Below are positions 1-10,991 of a DNA stretch of 64,000 nt, in pieces. Numbering within the stretch: the stretch's first letter is position 1; each line of letters opens with the position of its first letter. The position numbers and the translations under genes were made by a program. The notes below the pieces were generated by a model. It worked only from the letters and a program-made list of their open reading frames with translations, ran no database searches and had not been told where the DNA came from. The DNA comes from Prosopocoilus inquinatus (Eukaryota > Arthropoda > Insecta > Coleoptera > Lucanidae): positions 53,860,707 to 53,924,706 of the forward strand of contig CM069874.1 of assembly GCA_036172665.1 (NCBI GenBank), given 5' to 3'.

Positions 1-1079
1 GGAAAATAAAATAATTTGTCATTAAATAAATATTACATAGATAAAGAAACAGATAAAAATTTTTACGTTTCCAGGAAGTATTTTCTTATTCCGCGGGGTG
101 TTTGCGCAAAATCCCTGCATTTTTTTAAATATTTTCAGATTCTGCTCAAAATTATATTCATTTTCACATAAATCAAAATCACTACACATCAAAAGTCGTT
201 TGTTTTCGAGATATTGAATTGTTTGGTTTGGTTTGATTAAAGTTTGCAGATTTATTGTTAGTTTTATCTTCTGTTTGAAAGGAAGGCGATTAAAAAAAAG
301 AAAGAAGTAGAGGAACAATTTCAACAATCCTAAAAGTATACAGGGTTACAACTAATTAAATGGCCACTGTGGGGATCTCTCGTAAAATATAAGAGATACA
401 AAGATGGTTAAATTATAGAAGAGTTGCGCTATCTTGAGGTCTAAAAAAATATGCAAAAAAACTGAGAATTCTCTTTTTCGAAAATCTCGAATATCTTCTT
501 TAATTCGTAGATACGACTGTCGACTGTTTCTTTTCTTATGAATGCTACCACAGATATTCATAAAACGTGGTGCAGAAATAATTTTTGAATACGACGACGA
601 TATTGGTTCGTGAAAGCTCGTCATTTAAAATGAAAATTAAAAAATTGGGGCTTCCATTAAAATTATAATTATGATTATGTGCTAATGGCACCAATTTGTC
701 TTACGATGGTCGTGCTATAATTAAGCATTTACTTTGGTGTGGAACAGAAACATAATAGTGCAGTCCGTTTTCATTTACTTGAAACGTACTGAAATTATAG
801 TTATTTTCATTCAACTCGTAGGTATAACTTGGATACCTAAAATAGTCAGAAAGTGTTTCAAAGCTCATCAAGCTAAATACGACGACGAATTGGGTGGACG
901 ATAAATTGGGTCCACAGCGAATTGGTTCTATGACGAATTGGCGACGGTGAATCGGTGAAGGCGAATTGGCGGCGGTGAATCGCCCCTTCCCCCTCTCCTT
1001 CCCTTTGAATACACAATATTGTTAGTTTGTACATTTCTCTTGACTTGAAACATGCCTTAACATAACAGGCGGCACTTGA
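1..1079. other. AT-rich sequence without a recognised gene; one CAGGGT terminus near 341
   Basis: No coding exon is supported here. At about 340-420 there is a TA-flanked CAGGGTT terminus followed by a GGGGATCTC...TAAGAGATACAAA stretch. The same wording occurs just inside the ends of the foldbacks at 1924 and 22719, so this is probably the remains of one arm of a related element. Short open frames on both strands have no family features. A run of GGCGAATTGG-like short repeats lies at about 885-985. Confidence 0.4.
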
Positions 1080-1620
1080 GCAACACATTCTTTGATCATA
1101 TTTTCGATGCTATCAATGTCTGCGTTTGTAGACCGCATTTTTGAAGTATCCCCACAAGAAAAAATCGCACGGAGTTAAGTCCGGGGAGCGTGGAGGCCAA
1201 AAACCTTCCAATCTATGGAGAAATAGTTTATCAAATTAATAATTAATATAAAATTACGGACTGCAACTGTATTGTGTGCTAGAGCACCATCTTGCTGGAA
1301 ATACATGTTCCCGCTTGGATCTAATCGTATATTTTCTATTAAATCAAATGTCATTCTGGAAGAAATTAAGGTATCTCGCAGAATTAAGATTTTCCCGGAA
1401 AAAAATGGTCCAATTGGTTGATAGAGTATTGGTGGCAGCTCTACTCCTGCTTTTACATGGTAAACATTGTAACTCCAACTTTCTTAACTCCACAAACGGA
1501 TGGGCACGAGGGAACACCGAAAAAGTGTTCCCTGGCATCCAAAAAGTGTTAGAATTAACTAGATTTTTATCGGTATATAATATTGTTACAGTCATGACGC
1601 GCAAGTGGATCTATTTTTAG
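1080..1620 (-). pseudogene. Degraded Tc1/mariner-superfamily transposase (DDE domain)
   Basis: Read on the minus strand, the segment gives pieces of a DDE transposase catalytic core. There is a YFQQDGALAHNT block (second catalytic Asp with the NT/H motif) at about 1245-1320. A WPPRSPDLTPCDFFLWG block (third acidic residue and the FFLWG signature) lies at about 1150-1205. Upstream, at about 1400-1330, is a frame-shifted relic of the GPFFF...LT region between the first and second Asp. Stops and frame changes separate the blocks, so no active protein is possible. The family cuts and pastes DNA at TA dinucleotides. Its wording is closest to the relic at 36540-36906 and the transposase at 11417-12497. 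The ends of this element were not found. Confidence 0.7.
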
Positions 1621-1689
1621 TACTAGTCACGCCATCTTGCGTCACAGAACGTTATCGAAGCTTCTCCTTGGTTTCAGCAAGTTCGAGAA

Positions 1690-1880
1690 GACAGAGATCT
1701 ATTATAAAAGTCCGCACAAGCGCGCCAGTTAGTTCAGTGAGAAGTCAGCAAGCGAAGGGTTCATACCTCGAAATAAATAGAAAGTAGATTTTGTAGAAGA
1801 TGTGATAGACAAGTGTTGCGACAGTTTTGTAATTAAACTGTTCTGAAAATTAACGACTGTAATTCGTGAACCCCCAAATT
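1690..1880 (+). promoter_or_regulatory. LTR-like core promoter fragment (tentative)
   Basis: A TATTATAAAAG box at about 1699-1710 is followed about 25-30 bases on by a TTAGTTCAGTGAGA initiator-like stretch and then an AATAAA signal at about 1771. TATA box, start site and poly(A) signal in under 100 bases is the layout of an insect retrotransposon LTR. No matching second LTR, primer-binding site or gag/pol was found in the window. This could equally be chance in AT-rich DNA. Confidence 0.22.
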
Positions 1881-2442
1881 CGTAGCGATATTTATAAATT
1901 TTAGTTAAAAAAAAGATAGTATACCGGCTGTTTCAAATTGAGTGTGCACTGAAGGGATCTCCTAAACCGTAAGAGATACAAATTCGGTTAAAGAAAAGTT
2001 GCACGAATCAATGCCTAATTCGTATCCATTGAGAGAATGATTTTTTCTTATTTTTTCTTGAGATATCACTTTTTGATTCTGCTTCGAATAGGAGTAACAG
2101 AATTGAAGTCAAACGTTTCGTCTTTCCGCGACCATCATCGGTTTCGGTTTTTTAAATACATCTTATGTCTTTTTATTGTTCTGTTCGATAGAATTTTTTC
2201 TCCTGATTGTAACGGTACATCACCCTTAATAGTTGATATTAAACTAAAGCTTAAATAATACAGATTTTTATATGAAAATTTTATTTAATACATAATTTCA
2301 AATTTTTAGTTCATTTTCTTAGCTATAGTGTAAATTATAATTTAAAACTATTGAAAGTTTTTCTGTGTCGTTATTTTAATAATGTACTGCACTTACGAAA
2401 ATGGATTTTTACCGACAAATATCTAGTGGTTCTAATCTAGTA

Positions 2443-3680
2443 AGTCTAGAATTGTTAGCTTTTATCAACTGTCATATTTGAAAAATTTGACGTTTTTCGC
2501 CTATAATTCTGTTGACCGTTCTATCCAAGTGAACTAGTTTTGTTTGTACTGCATTTGAGAAAAAGTAATTTTGTGTAAACATGGAAATCTCGCGTGAAAA
2601 TTTTCGTGCCATGATTTTTACGATTTCAAATGTGGTCTAACGCCGAAACAATGCCTCGATCGGCTTCATTTGGCTTTTGGAGATGAAGCACCATCAAAGA
2701 GCAGTGTTTATAATTGGTTTGCCGAATTCCAGCGTGGACGTACCTCTCTCAGTACGAATTTCGTGAAAGTCGTCCATCAACATCTGTTGTTGCCACTAAT
2801 GTAGATGCTGTGCGTGAAATGCTTGAGCGAGATCGACATGTGACATACCGTGAGATTCAAGCATCCTTACACATTGACATGAAAGCAATACACCAGATTT
2901 TGCATGAGCATTTGAACGTACGAAAGCTTTGCAGTCGTTGGATCCCACACAATTTAACAGAAGCGCAAAAGCAGGGTCGTGTCAAATGGTGCGAAGAAAT
3001 GCTCAAGAAATTCAATGGAGGTCGTTCAAATTTAGTTTATAACATCGTTACTGGTGACGAAACGTGGATCTATTCGTACGACCCAGAAAGTAAACAACAA
3101 TCTACCGTTTGGGTATTTCAAAATGAACCAAAATCAACAAAAGTTGTCCGTTCACGCAGTGCTGTGAAGCAAATGATTTCTTTGGTTTAACTGGACATGT
3201 AGCAACCGTGGCTTTAGAGGATCGGAAAACCGTGAATGTTGATTGGTATACTACAATTTGTTTGCCGGAAGTCATCGATCAAATAAGAAGAAACAATCGA
3301 AATCGACGAATTATTCTCCATCATGACAACGCCAGCTCTCACTCAGCTCATCAAACAATCTATTTTTTGTCCAACAAAAATGTTGAATTAATGACTCATT
3401 GTCCATATTCACCTGATTTATCACCTAATGATTTCTTTTTGTTCCCAAATATCAAAAATAAAATGCGTGGTGAGCGATTTTCGTCGGCTGAAGCAGCGGT
3501 TGAAACATTCCGGACACTGGTTTCTGAGGTACCATCTTTAGAGTGGAAAACGTACGAGCGTATGCAAAAGTGTATTGACGTCAAAGGCGAATACTTCGAA
3601 AAACAATGATACCGTTTACCATATTTCATATGCGTTTTTTCATACCGTTTCCAGAAACTTTTCCAGCAGCCCACGTATAA
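2443..3680 (+). mobile_element. mariner element inserted in the foldback at 1924-4439
   Basis: The insertion is delimited by alignment with the uninterrupted relative at 22719-24731. Sequence shared by both elements runs up to CTAGTGGTTCTAAT at about 2436 and resumes at TATAACTTG at about 3677, so the 1.24 kb between is extra. A TA lies at each border. The size fits a full-length mariner (about 1.3 kb). The terminal inverted repeats are poorly preserved. Confidence 0.75.
2581..3609 (+). pseudogene. mariner transposase, inactivated by frameshifts
   Basis: The conceptual protein starts at the ATG at 2581 (MEISRENFRAMI) and reads through three frames. A shift near 2620 breaks the first helix-turn-helix. 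A further change near 2750 precedes the second DNA-binding part (TYREIQASL, then the Hin-like LHEHLNVRKLCSRWIPH). The catalytic core follows: VTGDETWIYSYDPE holds the first Asp at about 3055, then a frame change at about 3190, HHDNASSHSAHQT (second Asp) and YSPDLSPNDFFLFP. Thirty-four residues separate the second and third Asp, the DD34D spacing of true mariners. The C-terminus ends in CIDVKGEYFEKQ at 3609, a usual mariner end. The protein would excise and reinsert its own DNA; this copy cannot make it. Confidence 0.92.
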
Positions 3681-4439
3681 CTTGATAGATTAGTATCTCA
3701 GCTTTGGCATAAGAATGAAGAAGCGTAGTTTTTAATTTTGACTCGCACTGTTGGGTTAAAAGAAAAAGTGAATACTAATTATACTAAAAATATAAGATAT
3801 TACTGACTAGTGCCTTCCACAAAGACATTGGCAGCTAAAAACGAATATTTTTATGATAAATTTGAAAGATACTTTCTATAACAACGTAATTTTTTTTAAG
3901 TTATTTAGCATTCAGTGGCTCTCAACACTTTTTATCTTTAATTTTTTTTAAATATGGTCCAAAAATTTGAAATTATATATTAAATAAAATTTTCATATAA
4001 AATCTGAATTATTTAAGCTTCAAATTAATATTAACTATTAAGTGTGATGTATAATTACAATCGGAAGAAAAAATGCTATCGAATAGAACAATAAAAAGAC
4101 TAAGTTGTATTTAAAAAATCGAAACTGATGATGGCCGTGGAAAGACGAAACGTTTGACTTCAATTCTGTTACTCCTATTCGAAGCAGAATCAAAAAGTGC
4201 TTGTAGAAAGTTAAATCAGAATTTCAAAATTATGTATAATAAAAGAGATACAGAGAGAGAAAGAAAATCGATTTTTTTACATATTTATTAATATCTCAAG
4301 AAGAAATAATAATAAAATCGTTCTGTTAATGAATACGAGTTAGACATTAATTCGTGCAACTTTTCTTCCTTTTAACCATATTTGTATCTCCTACGGTTTA
4401 GGAGATCCCTTCAGTGCACACTCAATTGGAAACAGCCGG

Positions 4440-5386
4440 TATACTATCTTTCTTTTAACTAAAATTTATAAATATCGCTACGAATTTATAAATTTTAGTC
4501 AAACAGCTGGTAGTTGTTACATGGATTATAATTTCGGAAAATTATGAAAAAGTAACTTATCAAGCTTTACGTGAATGCTGTTCATTTGCTAAGACATTTT
4601 CTTCATAAAATTGGACATTTTTTTCATAAAATTGGACATTTTCGCACTACTTTGGGACCCTGAACAATGGAAAATAGTTTTAGATTGTGCAGAATAACGA
4701 GCTTACACAATTTTTGTTTTGTGTGTAAAATGCCACTTTCGTACTTCCTAGGAACGCGGGAACACTCTGTATATTTACGGAAAGTAATGTAGTATTGTAG
4801 TATTTTTATTCTTGATTAAAATCGTAACTTACCTATGAAAGCAACAAAAAACTCAACAACTAAACACTGATACAGAAGGACAATTTTGCAAGAACATAAA
4901 AAAGTTACTAAGGTCTTGTAGATAACCTTGTTTAAACAACAATTAATTGCAGTCTAAGCATAAGAATATTTTTCTGTCGAATTATTTTGTTAGACCGCCA
5001 CATTCTTCGTGTAAGTTCCAAACACACAGAGCAGGAGGACACTCAAGATGAGCATATTGCCCAAAGTTCACTTTTTACACAAAAGTTATTAATTTACGAA
5101 ATAATGTCAATACATTTACCTTTCGCTTGTGTAAATAAAATATTTACAATTAAGAATACCCAATAGGCAAAATAATTATGTATATCTTACAGGTGCTCTA
5201 CTCTAGTTTAACTTACAATAACCTGGAAACTTCAAAGTGAGCCTGTTTTAGCACGCACGCACGCACGCACTGCACTGATAATAATGGCATTTTGATATTT
5301 TTGTAAATTTAAATAAAAGACTTCAATTAAAAAGATTAACACGGGCATTTTTTTTTTCATCTACTTACAATTATTTTGATTCATTA
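4440..5386. other. Non-coding intronic DNA, no gene seen
   Basis: No exon is supported, though this should be Rim intron. It contains a direct repeat of TTTTTTCATAAAATTGGACATTT at about 4601-4640 and a short GCAC/CACG tetranucleotide run at about 5250-5270. The next Rim exon, which should encode the rest of the PDZ domain, was searched for here on the minus strand and not found. Confidence 0.4.
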
Positions 5387-5517
5387 CCAGGGAACGGAAT
5401 TATATATTTTGTTCAATTAAATACAAACGAGGCGGCAAACGCTACAGAGACAAATACAAACACTCTCCTTGCCGTCTCGTTCGAAATAAACCAAACAAAA
5501 TATATAATTCCGTCCTG
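5387..5517. mobile_element. MITE with GGACGGAATTATATATTTTG ends
   Basis: A 131-base element with inverted ends (GGAACGGAATTATATATTTT at left, AAAATATATAATTCCGTCC at right) and TA on each side. A second copy is at 25214-25356, inside the right arm of the foldback at 21675-25679, which dates that copy after the foldback. No coding capacity. Confidence 0.8.
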
Positions 5518-5663
5518 TATTCACCACTTTGTCCTTTTAGCATCTACGTTCTACACGACAGCTACAGTAGATATGAGTCAAACAATAATAATTCCGTTAT
5601 TACGTAATAAGAATGTATTCTGGTGACTACTAATAGTAATTAAGAAATAGGTTCCTTACAAAC

Positions 5664-5877
5664 CTGGTCTTAATTGTCCTTCGATATCCGCAATGCTTCC
5701 CTTCTTAACTTTCTCAATAATCGCACCTTTTTGTCCATTCTCAAGCAACCTCCCACCGACCACCTTAAGTCCCAAAATCGCAGCGCTAGAACCACTCGCC
5801 TCCCTGGTACCTCTTCTCAAAATCATGTGTCCCAACATGCGAGTCCCATCGGCCGAGACTTGCCATGACAGCGGATG
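5664..5877 (-). CDS. Rim: Rim (Rab3-interacting molecule) exon: start of PDZ domain
   Basis: Minus-strand exon of 214 bases. It begins after a TTTTCAAATAG acceptor with HPLSWQVSADGTRMLGHM, which matches the HPVSWQ-type lead-in of the Rim PDZ. It continues with the LGLKVVGG carboxylate-binding-loop region of the PDZ and with IIEKVKKGSIADIEGQLRP. It ends at CAG|GTTTGT; a second possible donor, GTAAGG, lies four bases downstream. Rim links Rab3 on synaptic vesicles to calcium channels, Munc13 and ELKS/CAST at the presynaptic active zone, and the PDZ binds ELKS and channel tails. The phase-0 entry matches the phase-0 exit of the exon at 27131-27385, 21.3 kb upstream. The domain is incomplete, since the second half must be encoded left of this window. 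Assignment rests on remembered family motifs. Confidence 0.87.
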
Positions 5878-7730
5878 CTATTTGAAAACGTACTCATTAC
5901 AAACACGTAAACGAGCGAGCGGAATTCTAAGATCGCGTTACATCCGAACATCAAAAGTTTTTTAATTAATCTGAAACTCGTCTCAGCTGTTGTGTAAGGG
6001 ACGTTTTTCCGCCGTTAATTTATTGAAATATCGCAGCCGCACCAGCTAATCTGCAGTAATAAATTTTTGAGGGGCAGTGCAACCCTTCGAACGATATTGT
6101 TTAAATGCCAAGGAGACCTGGGGTAGTTGGGTGTTTTCCAAGTAAGTCCGTTATGCATTGTACGTACGTACAGTACAGCAGTAAGAGGGAGGGTAACGCA
6201 AAAAGTAACTTCGGATTTCCTCTCGTTTGATTTACGTCCAACTTTGCCAAAACTAAATTTACAGTTGTAAGAATTTAAGTCAGTAAATAAGTAAAAGAAA
6301 TATTTGGCAAAACGTTTCAAACACTATTTTTTTTTTTCTTTGTATAACTGGAGATGTTTTTGGTAATGGAGAGCAAATAATTTTATCAGGGATTGCAACG
6401 ATCGAATTCAATTTAGTTAGTTAATTTTTATTAAGCATTTTTATTATGTCGATAGAAGACTTATTTTATTTTGATTTTGTGAAAAAATTCAACGAAGGAG
6501 AAGTCTTAAGTCACTATAAAATTTTGTAGGTTAAGGCAAGGCTTCTCCTTCGTTGGATTTTTTGACAAAAAAATTATCTAATCACCAATCTCGTAGATAA
6601 ATCCTTTGACTTCTATTTTGGTCCACGGCGATTTCGTTGCCCTGTACATTGTAGATGTATGATTAGCGCTCCCCCAACAACATCGCAAGCAAACATGCCG
6701 AAGATGCCTTGCTGTTCATTCTCGATGATTAGGTCGCGTTCGATACCACGATTTCACCTCGATGTAAAACAAATATACAGTTTTAAATACGATCGTACAT
6801 ATCGAAGATGAATAGCAGCGCACATCTTCAACGTGCATTTAAAACTATACGTTTGTTTTACATCGAGGTGATGTCACGGTATCGAGCGCGACCTAAACAT
6901 CTAGGACGGACAGCGAGACATATTCGGCATTTTTCGAAGCCTAAAATGAAAGTCTTCAAACGATATACTGGGTATCTTATAACGTAAAAAAAGATCAAAG
7001 TAAAGCTTGTTATCATAAGAAAGTTACAACAGTTTATTTATAAGATACAATCTAATTTTACGATGAAAGTGTAATGTTTTGTTAAATAATAATTAATAAT
7101 AGATTAAATAAATAATAAATTAAATTATTCATTTTACAATCAAATCCTATTTATTATAAAAATCTGATTTATTAAACTTTTAGTTTCTTAATTTCTTCTT
7201 TAATTTACACCAGTATCTTCTTAATTAATAAAACTGATTTCACAAACTGCATCTTTATTATTAAGTAACTCTAAATTGATCAAAGCCGCCATTCACAAAA
7301 CCAGCACTTATTATAACTGTATTGTGTTTTATTTGTTTTGTAAGTAAAGGCAACTTGTATTTAGCCTCGCTTATTTAATTCAAAATAAAAATATGAAATC
7401 TTATAATACTTCTTATAGTTTTTAGCAGTTATGATGAGTTTATCTAGAGTTTAACTCTAGATAAAGTTATGTATCGTTTCAGAAACCGGCCTTGAGTCTG
7501 ACTAATGACCTATATGATGATCCTATAGAAAACAAAACAAAACAAAACTAGTTTTTGAAAGTAAATGCAGGTAGAACACTATAATTCTCAGGTGACGACA
7601 TGCCGACTTTTAAACTTTACTCGAAATATTACTCAAAAACGATTCGGTTTATCAAAGTGCAACAAGATAATCTTTTTTCTGCCAAATAATCTAAAAAATA
7701 TTTTCTTCACAATTTTTTGTAAAATATATA
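5878..7730. other. Rim intron, non-coding, with two short foldbacks
   Basis: No exon is seen. A hairpin at about 6487-6557 pairs AACGAAGGAGAAGTC with its complement. A MITE is listed separately at 6693-6930. An open frame at 6015-6320 has no family features. Several AT-rich stretches (7080-7400) are unremarkable. Confidence 0.4.
6693..6930. mobile_element. Short foldback (MITE), about 240 bases
   Basis: Inverted arms: TGCCGAAGATG and GATTAGGTCGCGTTCGATACC at left pair with ATATTCGGCA and GGTATCGAGCGCGACCTAAA at right. Inside them TTTCACCTCGATGTAAAACAAA pairs with TTTGTTTTACATCGAGGTGA. The outer tips are imperfect. No coding capacity and no second copy seen. Confidence 0.65.
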
Positions 7731-7763
7731 CAGGGTGTCCCAGCAGTGCGTTCTCGGGCTATA

Positions 7764-8852
7764 CCGGGTGTCCCGCGCCATGTGCTCACCTTTCTAGAAT
7801 CTTTATTTATTAATCGATTAACCTGAATTTTGGAGACGATAAACTAAGCAAAAAATGGAATTTTTCGACATACCGATAGTCGTCATTGGACTTCCGGTTT
7901 CGCCGGAAGTGATATCAACTTTCTTATTTTAAATGGAATACCCTATATATTTTTACATATTTGAAATCTACGGATCATTACGAGTCCGAATACGTATCAA
8001 TTGTTAATTTTGGTTTCCATGACAACGAGAAAAAGAAACTTTTTTATTTTTCAATCTAGAAAGCTATGAGTCGCATTTTTTCGATCTAATGCGATCAAGT
8101 GTTTCGTAAAAATTACTCTTTTGATGGTATTTTGATTTTTAACATTTTTACAGTATTTAAAATTTTCATTAGCTCTTAACTCATTTTTTCGATAGAACCT
8201 CATGTGTTTCTTAGCTTAGTTCAACTGAACATTTTTTTCTGAGTACACTGATACCAAATACGTCATATTTTCTTTGAAAGTCATTTGAAATAAAGGGAGT
8301 GTAAAATTTCAATAAGACATGCTCTATTTTAAATTATTTTCAAAGAAAATATGACGTATTTGGTATCAGCGTATTCAGAAAAACATGTTTAGTTGAACTA
8401 AGCTAAGAAACATATGAGGTTCTATCGAAAAAATGAGTTAAGAGCTAATGAAAATTTCAAATACTGCAAAAATGTTAAAAATAAAAATACCATCAAAGGA
8501 GTGATTTTTTCGAAACACTTGATCGCATTAGATCGAAAAAATGCGATTCATAGCTTTCTAGATTGAAAAATAAAAAAGTTTTTTTTTTCGTTGTCATGGA
8601 AACCAAAATTAACAATTGGTACGTATTCGGACTCGTAATGATCCGTAGATTTTAAATATGTAAAAATATATAGGGTGTTCCATTCAAAATAAGAAAGTTG
8701 ATATCACTTCCGGCAAAACCGGAAGTCCTACGACAACTATCAGTATGTCGGAAAATTCCATTTTTTGTTTAGTTTATTGTCTTCAAAATTCAGGTTAAAC
8801 TATTAATAAATAAAGATTCTAGAAGGATGAGCACATGGCGCGGGACACCCGG
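7764..8852. mobile_element. Foldback D, inserted in the left arm of A
   Basis: 1,089 bases with ends CCGGGTGTCCCGCGCCATG and CATGGCGCGGGACACCCGG, TA on both sides. The two halves are inverted copies nearly to the centre at about 8307, so almost the whole element is one palindrome. It interrupts GGGCTATA|TATCGGTAAC, whose unbroken form is present in the right arm of A; this proves insertion after A formed. It contains the shared GGACTTCCGGTTTCGCCGG module at about 7890-7912. Confidence 0.88.
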
Positions 8853-8945
8853 TATATCGGTAACTACTGCAGATATAAAAAAAGTTTCAAGACATTTTTA
8901 TTTTAAAATTTAATGGTCTACGACATAAAATTATTTTCACTTATG

Positions 8946-10039
8946 CAGGGTGAATCAAAACAGTGGTACTGAATACAACTTTTTTATTTCAAATGGCACT
9001 CCCTATATATGATATCAAATTTGAACTGCCCATAAAATTCTACCCATTTTTCATGTGCCATAATCTGTGTCTAATTCTAACCGTTCTGAAGATATTTAAC
9101 ATTTTATCTAAAAACTGTCGCTTGCAGCAATTATTTTATTTATTCATATTTTATTTATTTTTAACCTTAGAGAAAAGATTTTAGACACAGATGTAGTCGG
9201 TACTTTAGCTTATTCTAAGCCATTGTTAAATGTATTTTTATAGTTACAGGGTGATCGTGGTACTAAGCAAAATATTGGAAATTAAAAAATGACATAAGTC
9301 AAATTTCTTAAATAGCATGCCCTATCTTTTTATATCCTAAATTGTTCGTCTAATACGGTACTTTCGTTTTTGACGTATATGTTCCATACCTATCTGCAAT
9401 ATTTTTCGACAGCCTTATATCCATTTCAGTTATTTCTTTTACAACGTATAATTGTATAAGGTGGCTGAGGAAACCAGGTAAACTAATTATTAATGTCATC
9501 TGGTTCGTTTGTTTTCCATGGCCACCTTACACATTTACTCGTTTTAAAACAAATAATTCATACAGGTCTAGGGTTCTAAAAAAGTATAGCAGATAGGTAT
9601 AAGACATGCATCACAAAAATGAAAGTATTGTATTAGACGAAAAATTTAGGATATAAAAATATAGGGCATGCTATTTAAGAAAATTGACTTACGTCATTTT
9701 GAAATTTCCGATATTTTGGTTAGTACCATGACCACCCTGTAACGATAAAAATACTTTTAATAGTGGCTTAGAATAAGTTAAAGTATCAACTACATCTGTA
9801 CCGAAAATCTTTCTTTAAAATTAAAAATAAACAAAATATGAATAAATAAAATAATGGCTGCAATCGACAGTTTTTAGATAAAATGTTAGATATCTTCAGA
9901 ACGGTTAGAATTAGACACAGATTATGGTACATAAAAAATATGTAGAATTTTATGTGCAATCCAAATTTGACATCATATATAAGGTGTGCCATTTGAAATA
10001 AAGAAGTTGCATTCAGTACCGCTGTTTTAATTCACCCTG
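8946..10039. mobile_element. Foldback B, at the centre of A
   Basis: Ends CAGGGTGAATCAAAACAG and CTGTTTTAATTCACCCTG; TA at right and TG (a decayed TA) at left. The arms measure 301 bases at left (8946-9246) and 300 at right (9740-10039) and meet at the TA into which element C is inserted. There is a subterminal inverted terminus-like motif (AAATGGCACTCCCTATATA) about 60 bases in from the end. Open frames read across the arms (9786-9992 and 8963-9184) are mirror translations of the same repeat and are not genes. Confidence 0.85.
9247..9739. mobile_element. Foldback C, at the centre of B
   Basis: 493 bases, ends CAGGGTGATCGTGGTACTAA and TTAGTACCATGACCACCCTG, TA on both sides. The arms pair nearly to the middle (about 9480), where GTGGCTGAGGAAACC faces GGTTTGTTTTCCATGGCCAC in imperfect form. 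This is the innermost layer of the A-B-C stack. Confidence 0.85.
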
Positions 10040-10991
10040 TACAGGTGAAAATAATTTTATGTTGTAGACCTCTAAAATGTCCTGAAACTTTTTTTGTATC
10101 TGCACTAGTTATCGAGATATAGCCCGAGAACGCACTGTTGGGACAGCCTGTATACAAAACAAAAAGTTAGAAATAAAATACTGAATGTTACCTCCTCAAA
10201 ACTAGCCCTTAAAAAGGAGGGAAGATCTGACAAAAACAGGGTGTCCCAGAGCTCCGTAAAAGTTCCATAACTTTTTTGCTATTCCAGGTATCAACTCAAT
10301 TTTCTTTTTGTATAATAGAAGCGCTTCGATTGCACATTTTAAAATTATTTTCGTTTGTATACAGGGTGTCCAAGTATTATAAAAATATTAAAGTTACGTT
10401 TTTTTTTTTAAATTTAAACACCCCATTTTGACTTCATTTTTGAATTCAATACTAAATTCTGCATTAAATTTATTTGAGTAAATTTTTCCGTATCAATCGT
10501 ACTTCTTGATGTGAGGTAATTTTTTCTTGAAAATTCCCGGATGCAAGGTTCCGTTCAAAAATTCGTAACTTCTAAACCACTCAAGATAACGCAACCGATT
10601 TTTTTTTCAGTCAATGCCAAGGCTGTGGCCAATCATTCGAGGTCAAGCCAAGTCGTGAAGGGATGTTCCAAGGCTTGATATGATTTTTTGAATATGAATA
10701 AATATAAATAACAAAACCTCAATTTTTTCAAATAAAACACCCTTTATATTTTCACAACATTCCATAGCGTTTTTGACAAGCTTCTCAATGATATACAGTT
10801 TGTATGGTCCAGTTCTGATATTCGAAAAGTTATTGAGAAAATAGTAATTTCTAGAAGTAAATATTTAATAAACAACTGATAGTTTCTAGTAGTTTGGTAC
10901 CAAAATGAAAAGCGATTAAAATTTACAACCAACGTCGCACCAGTTACGGATATACTGTGTCAGAAAGTACGAATTTCATTGGTTTAATATA

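Larger units (their letters stand above)
1924..4439. mobile_element. 2.5-kb foldback element with CCGGCTGTTTCAAATT ends, split by a mariner
   Basis: The ends CCGGCTGTTTCAA and TTGGAAACAGCCGG are flanked by TA on both sides, the target duplication of the Tc1/mariner superfamily. Arms of about 500 bases are inverted copies of each other (GATCTCCTAAACCGTAAGAG near the left end, its complement near 4385). The same element occurs intact in outline at 22719-24731. Comparing the two shows the mariner at about 2443-3680 is a secondary insertion. The flanks (about 1878-1923 and 4440-4485) are themselves inverted repeats, so the element sits at the middle of an older palindrome. Confidence 0.8.
7731..10150. 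mobile_element. Foldback A: outermost layer of a nested palindrome
   Basis: Left tip CAGGGTGTCCCAGCAGTGCG and right tip CGCACTGTTGGGACAGCCTG are inverted copies, each flanked by TA. The arms are about 110-125 bases and run without a break to the TA where element B (8946-10039) sits, so B occupies the exact centre of A. The left arm alone is interrupted by element D (7764-8852). No coding capacity. Confidence 0.82.

Noticed and set aside
8963..9992. Matching proteins on opposite strands (8963-9184 plus and 9786-9992 minus)
   Set aside because: They are translations of the two inverted arms of foldback B.
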